Part shown: positions 1 to 15,244 of the stretch, piece by piece
Layout: every line of letters starts with the position of its first letter
Numbering within the stretch: position 1 is the stretch's first letter
Assembly: GCA_033782935.1 (NCBI GenBank)
Contig: JAWQEG010001306.1
Location: 806,001 to 870,000, forward strand
Length of the DNA stretch: 64,000 nt
Direction of reading: 5' to 3'
From: Petrolisthes cinctipes
Lineage: Eukaryota; Arthropoda; Malacostraca; Decapoda; Porcellanidae
The notes under the pieces: generated by a model
The model's input: the letters and a program-made list of their open reading frames with translations, nothing else
What the model was told of the DNA's origin: nothing
Databases searched by the model: none
Position numbers and translations under genes: made by a program

Positions 1-1129
1 TATTTTCAAAATACAGGCCCAAAACATGCTGAAAATCGATATTTTAGATGCCAAAAGTCAATATGTGCATGTATCTTCTGTACCCGTTTATATCTCAAAT
101 TCAGGCTCAAAACACCCAAAAATTCAATATATGGGGTCCCAGAAGCAATCTGTACATGCCTACACAGTGCTAGAATATTTTCAAAATATAGGCTAAAAAC
201 ATGCTAAAAATCGATCTTTTAGGTGCCAAAAAGTCGATATTTCAAATTCAGTCCCAAAACACCCGAAAATTCGATATTTAGGGGTCCCAAAAGCGATCTG
301 TACATGCCTACTCCGTGTTAGAGTATTTTCAAAATTCAGGCCCAAAACATGCTGAAAATCGATATTTTTGGTGCCCAAAGTCAATATGTGCATGTATCTT
401 CTGTACCCGTTTATATCTCAAATTTAGGCTCAAATCACCCGAAAATTCAATATTTTGGGGTCCCAGAAGCAATCTGTACAGTGCTAGAATATTTTCAAAA
501 TATAGGCTAAAAACATGCAAAAAATCGGTCTTTTAGGTGCCAAAAAGTCGATATCTCAAATTCAGTCCCAAAACACCCGAAAATTCGATATTTAGGGGTC
601 CCAGAAGCGATCTGTACATGCCTACTCCGTGTTGGAGTATTTTCAAAATACATGCTCAAAACATACTGAAAATCGATCTTTTAGGTGCACAAAAGTCGAT
701 ATGTGCATGCATCTTCAGTACCCGTTTATATCTCAAATTCAGGCTCAAAACACCCGAAAATTCAATATTATGGGGTCCCAGAAGCAATCTGTACATGCCT
801 ACTCAGTGTTAAAGTATTTTCAAAATACAGGCCCAAAACATGCTGAAAATCGATATTTTAGATGCCCAAAGTCAATATGTGCATGTATCTTCTGTACCCG
901 TTTATATCTCAAATTCAGGCTCAAAACACCCGAAAATTCAATATTTTGGGGTCCCAGAAGCAATCTGTACATGCCTACTCAGTGCTAGAATATTTTCAAA
1001 ATATAGGCTAAAAACATGCTAAAAATCGATCTTTTAGGTGCCAAAAAGTCGATATCTCAAATTCAGTACCAAAACACCCGAAAATTCGATATTTAGGGGT
1101 CCCAGAAGGTATCTGTACATGCCTACTCC

Positions 1130-1629
1130 GTGTTAGAGTATTTTCAAAATACATGCTCAAAACATACTGAAAATCGATCTTTTAGGTGCACAAAAGTCGA
1201 TATGTGCATGCATCTTCAGTACCCGTTTATATCTCAATTTCAGGCTCAAAACACCCGAAAATTCAATATTATGGGGTCCCAGAAGCAATCTGTACATGCC
1301 TACTCAGTGTTAGAGTATTTTCAAAATACAGGCCCAAAACATGCTGAAAATCGATATTTTAGATGCCAAAAGTCAATATGTGCATGTATCTTCTGTACCC
1401 GTTTATATCTCAAATTCAGGCTCAAAACACCCAAAAATTCAATATTTTGGGGTCCCAGAAGCAATCTGTACATGCCTACACAGTGCTAGAATATTTTCAA
1501 AATATAGTCTAAAAACATGCTAAAAATCGACATTTTAGGTGCCAAAAAATCGATATCTCAAATTCAGTCCCAAAACACCCGAAAATTCGATATTTAGAGG
1601 TCCCAGAAGGATCTGTACATTCCTACTCC
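1130..1629 (+). repeat. Representative 500-bp higher-order unit (S1-S2-S3)
   Basis: One complete unit, given as a reference. S1 spans 1130-1306 (177 bp), S2 spans 1307-1482 (176 bp) and S3 spans 1483-1629 (147 bp). S1 and S2 both carry the segment around CTTCTGTACCCGTTTATATC or its CTTCAGTACCC variant. S3 goes straight from AAAAATCGATATCTC to the shared part, so it lacks about 30 bp. S1 starts GTGTTAGAG, S2 starts GTGTTAGAG followed by a GGCCCAAAAC block, and S3 starts GTGCTAGAA with GGCTAAAAAC. These differences phase every copy in the window. Confidence 0.9.
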
Positions 1630-3980
1630 GTGTTAGAGTATTTTCAAAATACAGGCCAAAAACATACTGAAAATCGATCTTTTAGGTGCCCAAAAGTCGA
1701 TATATGCATGCATCTTCTGTACCCGTTTATATCTCAAATTCATTCCCTAAACACCCGAAAATTCGATATTTTGGAGTCCCAGAAGCGATCTGTACATGCA
1801 TACTCCGTTTTAGAGTATTTTCAAAATTCAGGCCCAAAACATGCTGAAAATCGATATTTTTGGTGCCCAAAGTCAATATGTGAATGTATCTTCTGTACCC
1901 GTTTATATCTCAAATTCAGGCTCAAAACACCCGAAAATTCAATATTTTGGGGTCCCAGAAGTTATCTGTACATGCCTACTCAGTGCTAGAATATTTTCAA
2001 AATATAGGCTAAAAACATGCTAAAAATCGATCTTTTAGGTTCCAAAAAGTCGATATCTCAAATTCAGTCCCAAAACACCCGAAAATTCGATATTTAGGGG
2101 TCCCAGAAGCGATCTGTACATGCCTACTCCGTGTTAGAGTATTTTCAAAATACATGCTCAAAACATACTGAAAATCGATCTTTTAGGTGCACAAAAGTCG
2201 ATATGTGCATGCATCTTCAGTACCCGTTTATATCTCAAATTCAGGCTAAAAACACCCGAAAATTCAATATTTTGGGGTCCCAGAAGCAATCTGTACATGC
2301 CTACTCAGTGTTAGAGTATTTTCAAAATACAGGCCCAAAACATGCTGAAAATCGATATTTTAGATGCCCAAAGTCAATATGTGCATGTATCTTCTGTACC
2401 CGTTTATATCTCAAATTCAGGCTCAAAACACCCGAAAATTCAATATTTTGGGGTCCCAGAAGCAATCTGGACATGCCTACACAGTGCTAGAATATTTTCA
2501 AAATATAGGCTAAAAACATACTAAAAATCGACATTTTAGGTGCCAAAAAATCGATATCTCAAATTCAGTCCCAAAACACCCGAAAATTCGATATTTAGGG
2601 GTCCCAGAAGCGATATGTACATGCCTACTCCGTGTTAGAGTATTTTCAAAATACAGGCCGAAAACATGCTGAAAATCGATATTTTAGATGCCCAAAGTCA
2701 ATATCTGCATGTATCTTCTGTACCCGTTTATATCTCAAATTCAGGCTCAAAACACCCGAAAATTCAATATTTTGGGGTCCCAGAAGCAATCTGTACATGC
2801 CTACACAGTGCTAGAATATTTTCAAAATATAGGCTAAAAACATGCTAAAAATCGACATTTTAGGTGCCAAAAAATCGATATCTCAAATTCAGTCCCAAAA
2901 CACCCTAAAATTCGATATTTAGAGGTCCCAGAAGGTATCTGTACATGCCTACTCCGTGTTAGAGTATTTTCAAAATACAGGCCAAAAACATACTGAAAAT
3001 CGATCTTTTAGGTGCCCAAAAGTCGATATGTGCATGCATCTTCTGTACCCGTTTATATCTCAAATTCTGGCCCTAAACACCCGAAAATTCGATATTTTGG
3101 GGTCCCAGAAGCGATCTGTACATGCCTACTCCGTGTTAGAGTATTTTCAAAATTCAGGCCCAAAACATGCTGGAAATCGATATTTTAGATGCCCAAAGTC
3201 AATATGTGCATGTATCTTCTCTACCCGTTTATATATCAAATTCAGGCTCAAAACACCCGAAAATTCAATATTTTGGGGTCCCAGAAGCAATCTGTACATG
3301 CCTACTCAGTGCTAGAATATTTTCAAAATATAGGATAAAAACATGCTAAAAATCGATATCTCAAATTTAGTCCCAAAACACCCGAAAATTCGATATTTAG
3401 AGGTCCCAGAAGGTATCTGTACATGCCTACTCCGTGTTAGAGTATTTTCAAAATACAGGCCAAAAACATACTGAAAATCGATCTTTTAGGTGCCCAAAAG
3501 TCGATATGTGCATGCATCTTCTGTACCCGTTTATATCTCAAATTCTGGCCCTAAACACCCGAAAATTCGATATTTTGGGGTCCCTGAAGCGATCTGTACA
3601 TGCCTACTCCGTGTTAGAGTATTTTCAAAATTCAGGCCCAAAACATGCTGAAAATCGATATATTTGGTGCCCAAAGACAATATGTGCATGTATCTTCTGT
3701 ACCCGTTTATATCTCAAATTCAGGCTCAAAACACCCGAAAATTCAATATTTTGGGGTCCCAGAAGCAATCTGTACATGCCTACTCAGTGCTAGAATATTT
3801 TCAAAATATAGGCTAAAAACATGCTAAAATCGATCTTTTAGGTGCCAAAAAGTCGATATCTCAAATTCAGTCCCAAAACACCCGAAAATTCCATATTTAG
3901 GGGTCCCAGAAGCGATCTGTACATGCCTACTCCGTGTTAGAGTATTTTCAAAATACATGCTCAAAACATACTGAAAATCG

Positions 3981-5830
3981 ATCATTCAGGCTCAAAACAC
4001 CCGAAAATTCAATATTTGGGGGTCTCAGAAGCAATCTGTACAGTGCTAGAATATTTTCAAAATATAGGCTAAAAACATGCTAAAAATCGATCTTTTAGGT
4101 GCCAAAAAGTCGATATCTCAAATTCAGTCCCAAAACACCCGAAAATTCGATATTTAGGGGTCCCAGAAGCGATCTGTAAATGCCTACTCCGTGTTAGAGT
4201 ATTTTCAAAATACATGCTCAAAACATACTGAAAATCGATCTTTTAGGTGCACAAAAGTGGATATGTGCATGCATCTTCAGTACCCGTTTATATCTCAAAT
4301 TCAGGCTCAAAACACCCGAAAATTCAATATTTTGGGGTCCCAGAAGCAATCTGTACATGCCTAATAAGTGTTAGAGTATTTTCAAAATACAGGCCCAAAA
4401 CATGCTGAAAATCGATATTTTAGATGCCCAAAGTCAATATCTGCATGTATCTTCTGTACCCGTATATATCTCAAATTCAGGCTCAAAACACCCGAAAATT
4501 CAATATTTTGGGGTCCCAGAAGCAATCTGTACATGCCTACACAGTGCTAGAATATTTTCAAAATATAGGCTAAAAACATGCTAAAAATCGACATTTTAGG
4601 TGCCAAAAAATCGATATATCAAATTCAGTCCCAAAACACCCGAAAATTCGATATTTAGAGGTCCCAGAAGGTATCTGTACATGCCTACTCCGTGTTAGAG
4701 TATTTTCAAAATACAGGCCAAAAACATACTGAAAATCGATCTTTTAGGTGCCCAAAAGTCGATATGTGCATGCATCTTCTGTACCCGTTTATATCTCAAA
4801 TTCTGGCCCTAAACACCTGAAAATTCTATATTTTGGGGTCCCAGAAGCGATCTGTACATGCCTACTCCGTGTTAGAGTATTTTCAAAATTCAGGCCCAAA
4901 ACATGCTGAAAATCGATATATTTGGTGCCCAAAGTCAATATGTGCATGTATCTTCTGTACCCGTTTATATCTCAAATTCAGGCTCAAAACACCCGAAAAT
5001 TCAATATTTTGGGGTCCCAGAAGCAATCTGTACATGCCTACTCAGTGCTAGAATATTTTCAAAATAGAGGCTAAAAACATGCTAAAAATCGATCTTTTAG
5101 GTGCCAAAAAGTCGATATCTCAAATTCAGTCCCAAAACACCCGAAAATTCGATATTTAGGGGTCTCAGAAGCGATCTGTACATGCCTACTCCGTGTTAGA
5201 GTATTTTCAAAATACATGCTCAAAACATACTGAAAATCGATCATTCAGGCTCAAAACACCCGAAAATTCAATATTTGGGGGTCTCAGAAGCAATCTGTAC
5301 AGTGCTAGAATATTTTCAAAATATAGGCTAAAAACATGCTAAAAATCGATCTTTTAGGTGCCAAAAAGTCGATATCTCAAATTCAGTCCCAAAACACCCG
5401 AAAATTCGATATTTAGGGGTCCCAGAAGCGATCTGTAAATGCCTACTCCGTGTTAGAGTATTTTCAAAATACAGGCCAAAAACATACTGAAAATCGATCT
5501 TTTAGGTGCCCAAAAGTCGATATGTGCATGCATCTTCTGTACCCGTTTATATCTCAAATTCAGGCTCAAAACACCCGAAAATTCAATATTTTGGGGTCCC
5601 AGAAGCAATCTGTACATGCCTACTCAGTGCTAGAATATTTTCAAAATATAGGCTAAAAACATGCTAAAAATCGATCTTTTAGGTGCCAAAAAGTCGATAT
5701 CTCAAATTCAGTCCCAAAACACCCGAAAATTCCATATTTAGGGGTCCCAGAAGCGATCTGTACATGCCTACTCCGTGTTAGAGTATTTTCAAAATACATG
5801 CTCAAAACATACTGAAAATCGATCATTCAG
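3981..5830 (+). repeat. Cluster of three internally deleted satellite units
   Basis: At 3981, 5241 and 5821 the S1 subunit jumps from GAAAATCGATC directly into ATTCAGGCTCAAAAC, losing the middle of the subunit. All three copies then share the rarer string ATATTTGGGGGTCTCAG and the short CTGTACAGTGCTAG linker. The same breakpoint and the same private substitutions show that one deletion event was copied twice, at spacings of about 1260 and 580 bp. This is evidence for local amplification within the array. Confidence 0.8.
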
Positions 5831-8800
5831 GCTCAAAACACCCGAAAATTCAATATTTGGGGGTCTCAGAAGCAATCTGTACAGTGCTAGAAGATTTTCA
5901 AAATATAGGCTAAAAACATGCTAAAAATCGATCTTTTAGGTGCCAAAAAGTCGATATCTCAAATTCAGTCCCAAAACACCCGAAAATTCGATATTTAGGG
6001 GTCCCAGAACGATCTGTAAATGCCTACTCCGTGTTAGAGTATTTTCAAAATACATCCTCAAAACATACTGAAAATCGATCTTTTAGGTGCACAAAAGTCG
6101 ATATGTGCATGCATCTTCAGTACCCGTTTATATCTCAAATTCAGGCTCAAAACACCCGAAAATTCAATATTTTGGGGTCCCAGAAGCAATCTGTACATGC
6201 CTACTCAGTGTTAGAGTATTTTCAAAATACAGGCCGAAAACATGCTGAAAATCGATATTTTAGATGCCCAAAGTCAATATCTGCATGTATCTTCTGTACC
6301 CGTTTATATCTCAAATTCAGGCTCTAAACACCCGAAAATTCAATATTTTGGGGTCCCAGAAGCAATCTGTACATGCCTACACAGTGCTAGAATATTTTCA
6401 AAATATAGGCTAAAAACATGCTAAAAATCGACATTTTAGGTGCCAAAAAGTCGATATATCAAATTCAGTCCCAAAACACCTGAAAATTCGATATTTAGAG
6501 GTCCCAGAAGGTATCTGTAAATGCCTACTCCGTGTTAGAGTATTTTCAAAATACAGGCCAAAAACATACTGAAAATCGATCTTTTAGGTGCCCAAAAGTC
6601 GATATGTGCATGCATCTTCTGTACCCGTTTATATCTCAAATTTAGGCCCTAAACACCCGAAAATTCAATATTTTGGGGTCCCAGAAGCGATCTGTACATG
6701 CCTACTCCGTGTTAGAGTATTTTCAAAATTCAGGCCCAAAACATGCTGAAAATCGATATATTTGGTGCCCAAAGTCAATATGTGCATGTATCTTCTGTAC
6801 CCTTTTATATCTCAAATTCAGGCTCAAAACACCCGAAAATTCAATATTTTGGGATCCCAGAAGCAATCTGTACATAGGCACTCAGTGCTAGAATATTTTC
6901 AAAATATAGGCTAAAAACATGCTAAAAATCGATCTTTTAGGTGCCAAAAAGTCGATATCTCAAATTCAGTCCCAAAACACCCGAAAATTCGATATTTAGG
7001 GGTCCCAGAAGCGATCTGTACATGCCTATTCCGTGTTAGAGTATTTTCAAAATACAGGCCAAAAACATACTGAAAATCGATCTTTTAGGTGCCCAAAAGT
7101 CGATATGTGCATGCATCTTCTGTACCCGTTTATATCTCAAATTCTGGCCCTAAACACCCGAAAATTCGATATTTTGGGGTCCCAGAAGCGATCTGTACAT
7201 GCCTACTCCGTGTTAGAGTATTTTCAAAATTCAGGCCCAAAACATGCTGAAAATCGATATTTTTGGTGCCAAAAGTCAATATGTGCATGTATCTTCTGTA
7301 CCCGTTTATATCTCAAATTCAGGCTCAAAACACCCGAAAATTCAATATTTTGGGGTCCCAGAAGCAATCTGTACAGTGCTAGAATATTTTCAAAGTATAG
7401 GCTAAAAACATGCTAAAAATCGATCTTTTAGGTGCCAAAAAGTCGATATCTCAAATTCAGTCCCAAAACACCCGAAAATTCGATATTTAGGGGTCCCAGA
7501 AGCGATCTGTACATGCCTATTCCGTGTTAGAGTATTTTCAAAATACAGGCCAAAAACATACTGAAAATCGATCTTTTAGGTGCCCAAAAGTCGATATGTG
7601 CATGCATCTTCTGTACCCGTTTATATCTCAAATTCTGGCCCTAAACACCCGAAAATTCGATATTTTGGGGTCCCAGAAGCAATCTGTACATGCCTACTCC
7701 GTGTTAGTGTATTTTCAAAATACATGCTCAAAACATACTGAAAATCGATCTTTTAGGTGCACAAAAGTCGATATGAGCATGCATCTTCAGTACCCGTTTA
7801 TATCTCAAATTCAGGCTCAAAACACCCGAAAATTCAATATTTTGGGGTCCCAGAAGCAATCTGTACATGCCTACTCAGTGTTAAAGTATTTTCAAAATAC
7901 AGTCCGAAAACATGCTGAAAATCGATATTTTAGATGCCCAAAGTCAATATGTGCATGTATCTTCTGTACCCGTTTATATCTCAAATTCAGGCTCAAAACA
8001 CCCGAAAATTAAATATTTTGGGGTCCCAGAAGCAATCTGTGCATGCCTACTCCGTGTTAGAGTATTTTCAAAATTCAGGCCCAAAACATGCTGAAAATCG
8101 ATATATTTGGTGCCCAAAGTCAATATGTGCATGTATCTTCTGTACCCTTTTATATCTCAAATTCAGGCTCAAAACACCCGAAAATTCAATATTTTGGGAT
8201 CCCAGAAGCAATCTGTACATAGGCACTCAGTGCTAGAATATTTTCAAAATATAGGCTAAAAACATGCTAAAAACGACATTTTAGGTGCCAAAAAATCGAT
8301 ATCTCAAATTCAGTCCCAAAACACCCGAAAATTCGATATTTAGAGGTCCCAGAAGGTATCTGTACATGCCTACTCCGTGTTAGAGTATTTTCAAAATACA
8401 GGCAAAAAACATACTGAAAATCGATCTTTTAGGTGCCCAAAGTCAATATGTGCATGTATCTTCTGTACCCGTTTATATCTCAAATTCAGGCTCAAAACAC
8501 CCGAAAATTCAATATTTTGGGGTCCCAGAAGCAATCTGTACATGCCTACTCAGTGCTAGAATATTTTCAAAATATAGGCTAAAAACATGCTAAAAATCGA
8601 TCTTTTAGGTGCCAAAAAGTCGATATCTCAAATTCAGTCCCAAAACACCCGAAAATTCGATATTTAGGGTTCCCAGAAGCGATCTGTACATGCCTACTCC
8701 GTGTTAGAGTATTTTCAAAATTCAGGCCCAAAACATGCTGAAAATCAATATTTTTGGTGCCCAAAGTCAATATGTGCATGTATCTTCTGTACCCGTTTAT

Positions 8801-11800
8801 ATCTCAAATTCAGGCTCAAAACACCCGAAAAGTCAATATTTTGGGGTCCCAGAAGCAATCTGTACATGCCTACTCAGTGCTAGAATATTTTCAAAATATA
8901 GGCTAAAAATATGCTGAAAATCGATCTTTTAGGTGCCAAAAAGTCGATATCTCAAATTCAGTCCCAAAACACCCGAAAATTCGATATTTAGTTGTCCCAG
9001 AAGCGATCTGTACATGCCTACACCGTGTTTGAGTATTTTCAAAATATATGCTCAAAACATACTGAAAATCGATCTTTTAGGTGCACAAAAGTCGATATGT
9101 GCATGCATCTTCAGTACCCGTTTATATCTCAAATTCAGGCTAAAAACACCCGAAAATTCAATATTTTGGGGTCCCAGAAGCAATCTGTACATGCCTACTC
9201 AGTGTTAGAGTATTTTCAAAATACAGGCCCAAAACATGCTAAAAATCGACATTTTAGGTGCCAAAAAATCGATATCTCAAATTCAGTCCCAAAACACCCG
9301 AAAATTCGATATTTAGAGGTCCCAGAAGGTATCTGTACATGCCTACACAGTGCTAGAATATTTTCAAAATACAAGCCCAAAACATGCTAAAAATCGATAT
9401 TTTAGGTGCCAAAAAATCGATATCTCAAATTCAGTCCCAAAACACACGAAAATTCGATATTTAGAGGTCCCATGCATGCCTACTTCGTGTTAGAGTATTT
9501 TCAAAATACAGGCCAAAAACATACTGAAAATCGATCTTTTAGGTGCCCAAAAGTCGATATGTGCATGCATCTTCTGTACCCGTTTATATCTCAAATTCTG
9601 GCCCTAAACACCCGAAAATTCGATATTTTGGGGTCCCAGAAGCGATCTGTACAGTGCTAGAATATTTTCAAAATATAGGCTAAAAACGTGCTAAAAATCG
9701 ATCTTTTAGGTGCCAAAAAGTCGATATCTCAAATTCAGTCCCAAAACACCCGAAAATTCAATATTTTGGGGTCCCAGAAGCAATCTGTACATGCCTACAC
9801 AGTGCTAGAATATTTTCAAAATATAGGCTAAAAACATGCTGAAAATCGATATTTTAGGTGCCAAAAAATCGATATCTCAAATTCAGTCCCAAAACACCCG
9901 AAAATTCGATATTTAGAGGTCCCAGAAGGTATCTGTACATGCCTACTCCGTGTTAGAGTATTTTCAAAATACAGGCCAAAAACATACTGAAAATCGATCT
10001 TTTAGGTGCCCAAAGTCAATATGTGCATGTATCTTCTGTACCCGTTTATATCTCAAATTCAGGCTCAAAACACCCGAAAATTCAATATTTTGGGGTCCCA
10101 GAAGCAATCTGTACATGCCTACTCAGTGCTAGAATATTTTCAAAATATAGGCTAAAAACATGCTAAAAATCGATCTTTTAGGTGCCAAAAAGTCGATATC
10201 TCAAATTCAGTCCCAAAACACCCGAAAATTCGATATTTAGGGGTCCCAGAAGCGATCTGTACATGCCTACTCCGTGTTAGAGTATTTTCAAAATTCAGGC
10301 CCAAAACATGCTGAAAATCGATATTTTTGGTGCCCAAAGTCAATATGTGCATGTATCTTCTGTACCCGTTTATATCTCAAATTCAGGCTTAAAACACCCG
10401 AAAATTCAATATATTGGGGTCCCAGAAGCAATCTGTACATGCCTACTCAGTGCTAGAATATTTTCAAAATATAGGCTAAAAACATGCTAAAAATCGATCT
10501 TTTAGGTGCCAAAAAGTCGATATCTCAAATTCAGTCCCAAAACACCCGAAAATTCGATATTTAGAGGTCCCAGAAGGTATCTGTACATGCCTACTCCGTG
10601 TTAGAGTATTTTCAAAATACAGGCCAAAAACATACTGAAAATCGATCTTTTAGGTGCCCAAAAGTCGATATGTGCATGCATCTTCTGTACCCGTTTATAT
10701 CTCAAATTCTGGCCCTAAACACCCGAAAATTCGATATTTTGGGGTCCCAGAAGCGATCTGTACATGCCTACTCCGTGTTAGAGTATTTTCAAAATTCAGG
10801 TCAAAAACATGCTGAAAACCGATATTTTTGGTGCCCAAAGTCAATATGTGCATGTATCTTCTGTACCCGTTTATATCTCAAATTCAGGCTCAAAACACCC
10901 GAAAATTCAATATTTTGGGGTCCCAGAAGCAATCTGTACAGTGCTAGAATATTTTCAAAATATAGGCTAAAATCATGCTAAAAATCGATCTTTTAGGTGC
11001 CAAAAAGTCGATATCTCAAATTCAGTCCCAAAACACCCGAAAATTCGATATTTAGGGGTCCCAGAAGCGATCTGTACATGCCTACTCCGTGTTAGAGTAT
11101 TTTCAAAATACATGCTCAAAACATACTGAAAATCGATCTTTTAGGTGCACAAAAGTAGATATGTGCATGCATCTTCAGTACCCGTTTATATCTCAAATTC
11201 AGGCTCAAAACACCCGAAAATTCAATATTTTGGGGTCCCATAAGCAATCTGTACATGCCTACACAGTGCTAGAATATTTTCAAAATATAGGCTAAAAACA
11301 TGCTAAAAATCGACATTTTAGGTTCCAAAAAATCGATATCTCAAATTCAGTCCCAAAACACCCGAAAATTCGATATTTAGAGGTCCGAGAAGGTATCTGT
11401 ACATGCCTACTCCGTGTTAGAGTATTTTCAAAATAAAGGCCAAAAACATACTGAAAATCGATCTTTTAGGTGCCCAAAAGTCGATATGTGCATGCATCTT
11501 CAGTATCCGTATATATCTCAAATTCAGGCTCAAATCACCCGAAAATTCAATATTTTGGGGTTCCAGAAGCAATCTGTACATGCCTACTCAGTGTTAGAGT
11601 ATTTTCAAAATACAGGCCCAAAACATGCTGAAAATCGATATTTTAGATGCCCAAAGTCAATATGTGCATGTATCTTCTGTACCCGTTTATATCTCAAATT
11701 CAGGCTCAAAACACCCGAAAATTCAATATTTTGGGGTCCCAGAAGCAATCTGTACATGCCTACACAGTGCTAGAATATTTTCAAAATATAGGCTAAAAAC

Positions 11801-14420
11801 ATGCTAAAAATCGATCTTTCTGGTGCCAAAAAGTCGATATCTCAAATTCAGTCCCAAAACACCCGAAAATTCGATATTTTGGGGTCCCAGAAGCAATCTG
11901 TACATGCCTACTCCGTGTTAGAGTATTTTCAAAATACATGCTCAAAACATACTGAAAATCGATCTTTTAGGTGCACAAAAGTCGATATGTGCATGCATCT
12001 TCAGTACCCGTTTATATCTCAAATTCTGGCTCAAAACACCCGAAAATTCGATATTTTGGGGTCCCAGAAGCAATCTGTACATGCCTACTCAGTGTTAGAG
12101 TATTTTCAAAATACAGGCCCAAAACATGCTGAAAATCGATATTTTAGATGCAAAAAGTCAATATGTGCATGTATCTTCTGTTCCCGTTTATATCTCAAAT
12201 TCAGGCTCAAAACACCCGAAAATTCAATATTTTGGGGTCCCAGAAGCAATCTGTACATGCCTACACAGTGCTAGAATATTTTCAAAATATAGGCTAAAAA
12301 CATGCTAAAAATCGACATTTTAGGCGCCAGAAAATCGATATCTCAAATTCAGTCCCAAAACACCCGAAAATTCGATATTTAGAGGTCCCAGAAGGTATCT
12401 GTACATGCCTACTCCATGTTAGAGTATTTTCAAAATACAGGCCAAAAACATACTGAAAATCGATCTGTTAGGTGCCCAAAAGTCGATATGTGCATGCATC
12501 TTCTGTACTCGTTTATATCTCAAATTCAGGCCCTAAACACCCGAAAATTCGATATTTTGGGGTCCCAGAAGCGATCTGTACATGCCTACTCAGTGTTAGA
12601 GTATTTTCAAAATTCAGGCCCAAAACATGCTGAAAATCGATATTTTTGGTGCCCAAAGTCAATATGTGCATGTATCTTCTGTACCCGTTTATATCTCAAA
12701 TTCAGGCTCAAAAACACCCGAAATTCAATATTTTGGGGTCCCAGAAGCAATCTGTACATGCCTACTCAGTGCTAGAATATTTTCAAAATATAGGCTAAAA
12801 ACATGCTAAAAATCGATCTTTTAGGTGCCAAAAAGTCGATATCTCAATTTCAGTCCCAAAACAAACGAAAATTCGATATTTAGGGGTCCCAGAAGGTATC
12901 TGTACATGCCTACTCCGTGTTAGAGTATTTTCAAAATTCAAGCCAAAAACATACTGAAAATCGATCTTTTAGGTGCCCAAAAGTCGATATGTGCATGCAT
13001 CTTCTGTACCCGTTTATATCTCAAATTCTGGCCCTAAACACCCGAAAATTCGATATTTTGGGGTCCCAGAAGCGATCTGTACATGCCTACTCCGTGTTAG
13101 AGTATTTTCAAAATACAGGCCAAAAACATACTGAAAATCGATCATTTAGGTGCCCAAAAGTCGATATGTGCATGCATTTTCTGTACCCGTTTATATCTCA
13201 AATTCTGGCCCTAAACACCCGAAAATTCAATATTTTGGGGTCCCAGAAGCAATCTGTACATGCCTACTCAGTGCTAGAATATTTTCAAAATATAGGCTAA
13301 AAACATGCTAAAAATCGATCTTTTAGGTGCCAAAAAGTCGATATCTCAAATTCAGTCCCAAAACACCCGAAAATTCGATATTTAGGGGTCCCAGAAGCGA
13401 TCTGTACATGCCTACTCCGTGTTAGAGTATTTTCAAAATACATGCTCAAAACATACTGAAAATCGATCTTTTAGGTGCACAAAAGTCGATATGTGCATGC
13501 ATCTTCAGTACCCGTTTATATCTCAAATTCAGGCTCAAATCACCCGAAAATTCAATATTTTGGGGTCCCAGAAGCAATCTGTACATGCCTACTCAGTGTT
13601 AGAGTATTTTCAAAATACAGGCCCAAAACATGCTGAAAATCGATATTTTAGATGCACAAAGTCAATATGTGCATGTATCTTCTGTACCCGTTTATATCTC
13701 AAATTCAGGCTCAAAACACCCGAAAATTCAATATTTTGGGGTCCCAGAAGCAATCTGTACATGCCTACACAGTGCTAGAATATTTTCAAAATATAAGCTA
13801 AAAACATGCTAAAAATCGACATTTTAGGTGCCAAAAAATCGATATCTCAAATTCAGTCCCAAAACACCCGAAAATTCGATATTTAGGGGTCCCAGAAGGT
13901 ATCTGTACATGCCTACTCCGTGTTAGAGTATTTTCAAAATACAGGCCAAAAACATACTGAAAATCGATCTTTTAGGTGCCCAAAAGTCGATATGTGCATG
14001 CATCTTCTGTACCCGTTTATATCTCAAATTCTGGCCCTAAACACCCGAAAATTCGATATTTTGGGGTCCCAGAAGCGATCTGTACATGCCTACTCCGTGT
14101 TAGAGTATTTTCAAAATACAGGCCCAAAACATGCTGAAAATCGATATTTTTGGTGCCCAAAGTCAATATGTGCATGTATCTTCTGTACCCGTTTATATCT
14201 CAAATTCAGGCTCAAAACACCCGAAAATTCAATATTTTGGGGTCCCAGAAGCAATCTGTACATGCCTACTCAGTGCTAGAATATTTTCAAAAAAAAGGCT
14301 AAAAACATGCTAAAAATCGATCTTTTAAGTGCCAAAAAGTCGATATCTCAAATTCAGTCCCAAAACACCCGAAAATTCGATATTTAGGGGTCCCAGAAGC
14401 GATCTGTACATGCCTACTCC

Positions 14421-15244
14421 GTGTTAGAGTATTTTCAAAATACATGCTCAAAACATACTGAAAATCGATCTTTTAGGTGCACAAAAGTCGATATGTGCAT
14501 GCATCTTCAGTACCCGTTTATATCTCAAATTCAGGCTCAAAACACCCGAAAATTCAATATTTTGGGGTCCCAGAAGCAATCTGTACATGCCTACTCAGTG
14601 TTAGAGTATTTTCAAAATACAGGCCCAAAACATGCTGAAAATCGATATTTTAGATGCCCAAAGTCAATATGTGCATGTATCTTCTGTACCCGTTTATATC
14701 TCAAATTCAGGCTCAAAACACCCGAAAATTCAATATTTTGGGGTCCCAGAAGCAATCTGTACATGCCTACACAGTGCTTGAATATTTTCAAAATATAGGC
14801 TAAAAACATGCTAAAAATCGATCTTTTAGGTGCCAAAAAGTCGATATCTCAAATTCAGTCCCAAAAAACCCGAAAATTCGATATTTTGGGGTCCCAAAAG
14901 CAATCTGTACATGCCTACTCAGTGTTAGAGTATTTTCAAAATACAGGCCCAAAATATGCTGAAATCGATATTTTAGATGCCCAAAGTCAATATGTGCATG
15001 TATCTTCTGTACCCGTTTATATCTCAAATTCAGGCTCAAAACATCCGAAAATTCAATATTTTGGGGTCCCAGAAGCGATCTGTATATGCCTATTCCGTGT
15101 TAGAATATTTTCAAAATATAGGCTAAAAACATGCAAAAAATCGATCTTTTAGGTGCCAAAAAGTCGATATCTCAAATTCAGTCCCAAAACACCCGAAAAT
15201 TCGATATTTAGGGGTCCCAGAAGCGATCTGTACATGCCTAATCC
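14421..15244 (+). repeat. Segmental duplication within satellite, copy 1 (period 2828 bp)
   Basis: This segment matches 17249-18072 at a constant offset of 2828 bp. Shared private variants include ACAGTGCTTGAATA, AAAATATGCTGAAATCG (one base lost), AACATCCGAAAATT, GTATATGCCTATTCCG and CCTAATCCG. After the second copy an extra unit of about 324 bp appears, and the correspondence resumes at an offset of 3152 bp (15245 against 18397). The left boundary cannot be placed better than about 14.3-14.8 kb. Confidence 0.75.
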
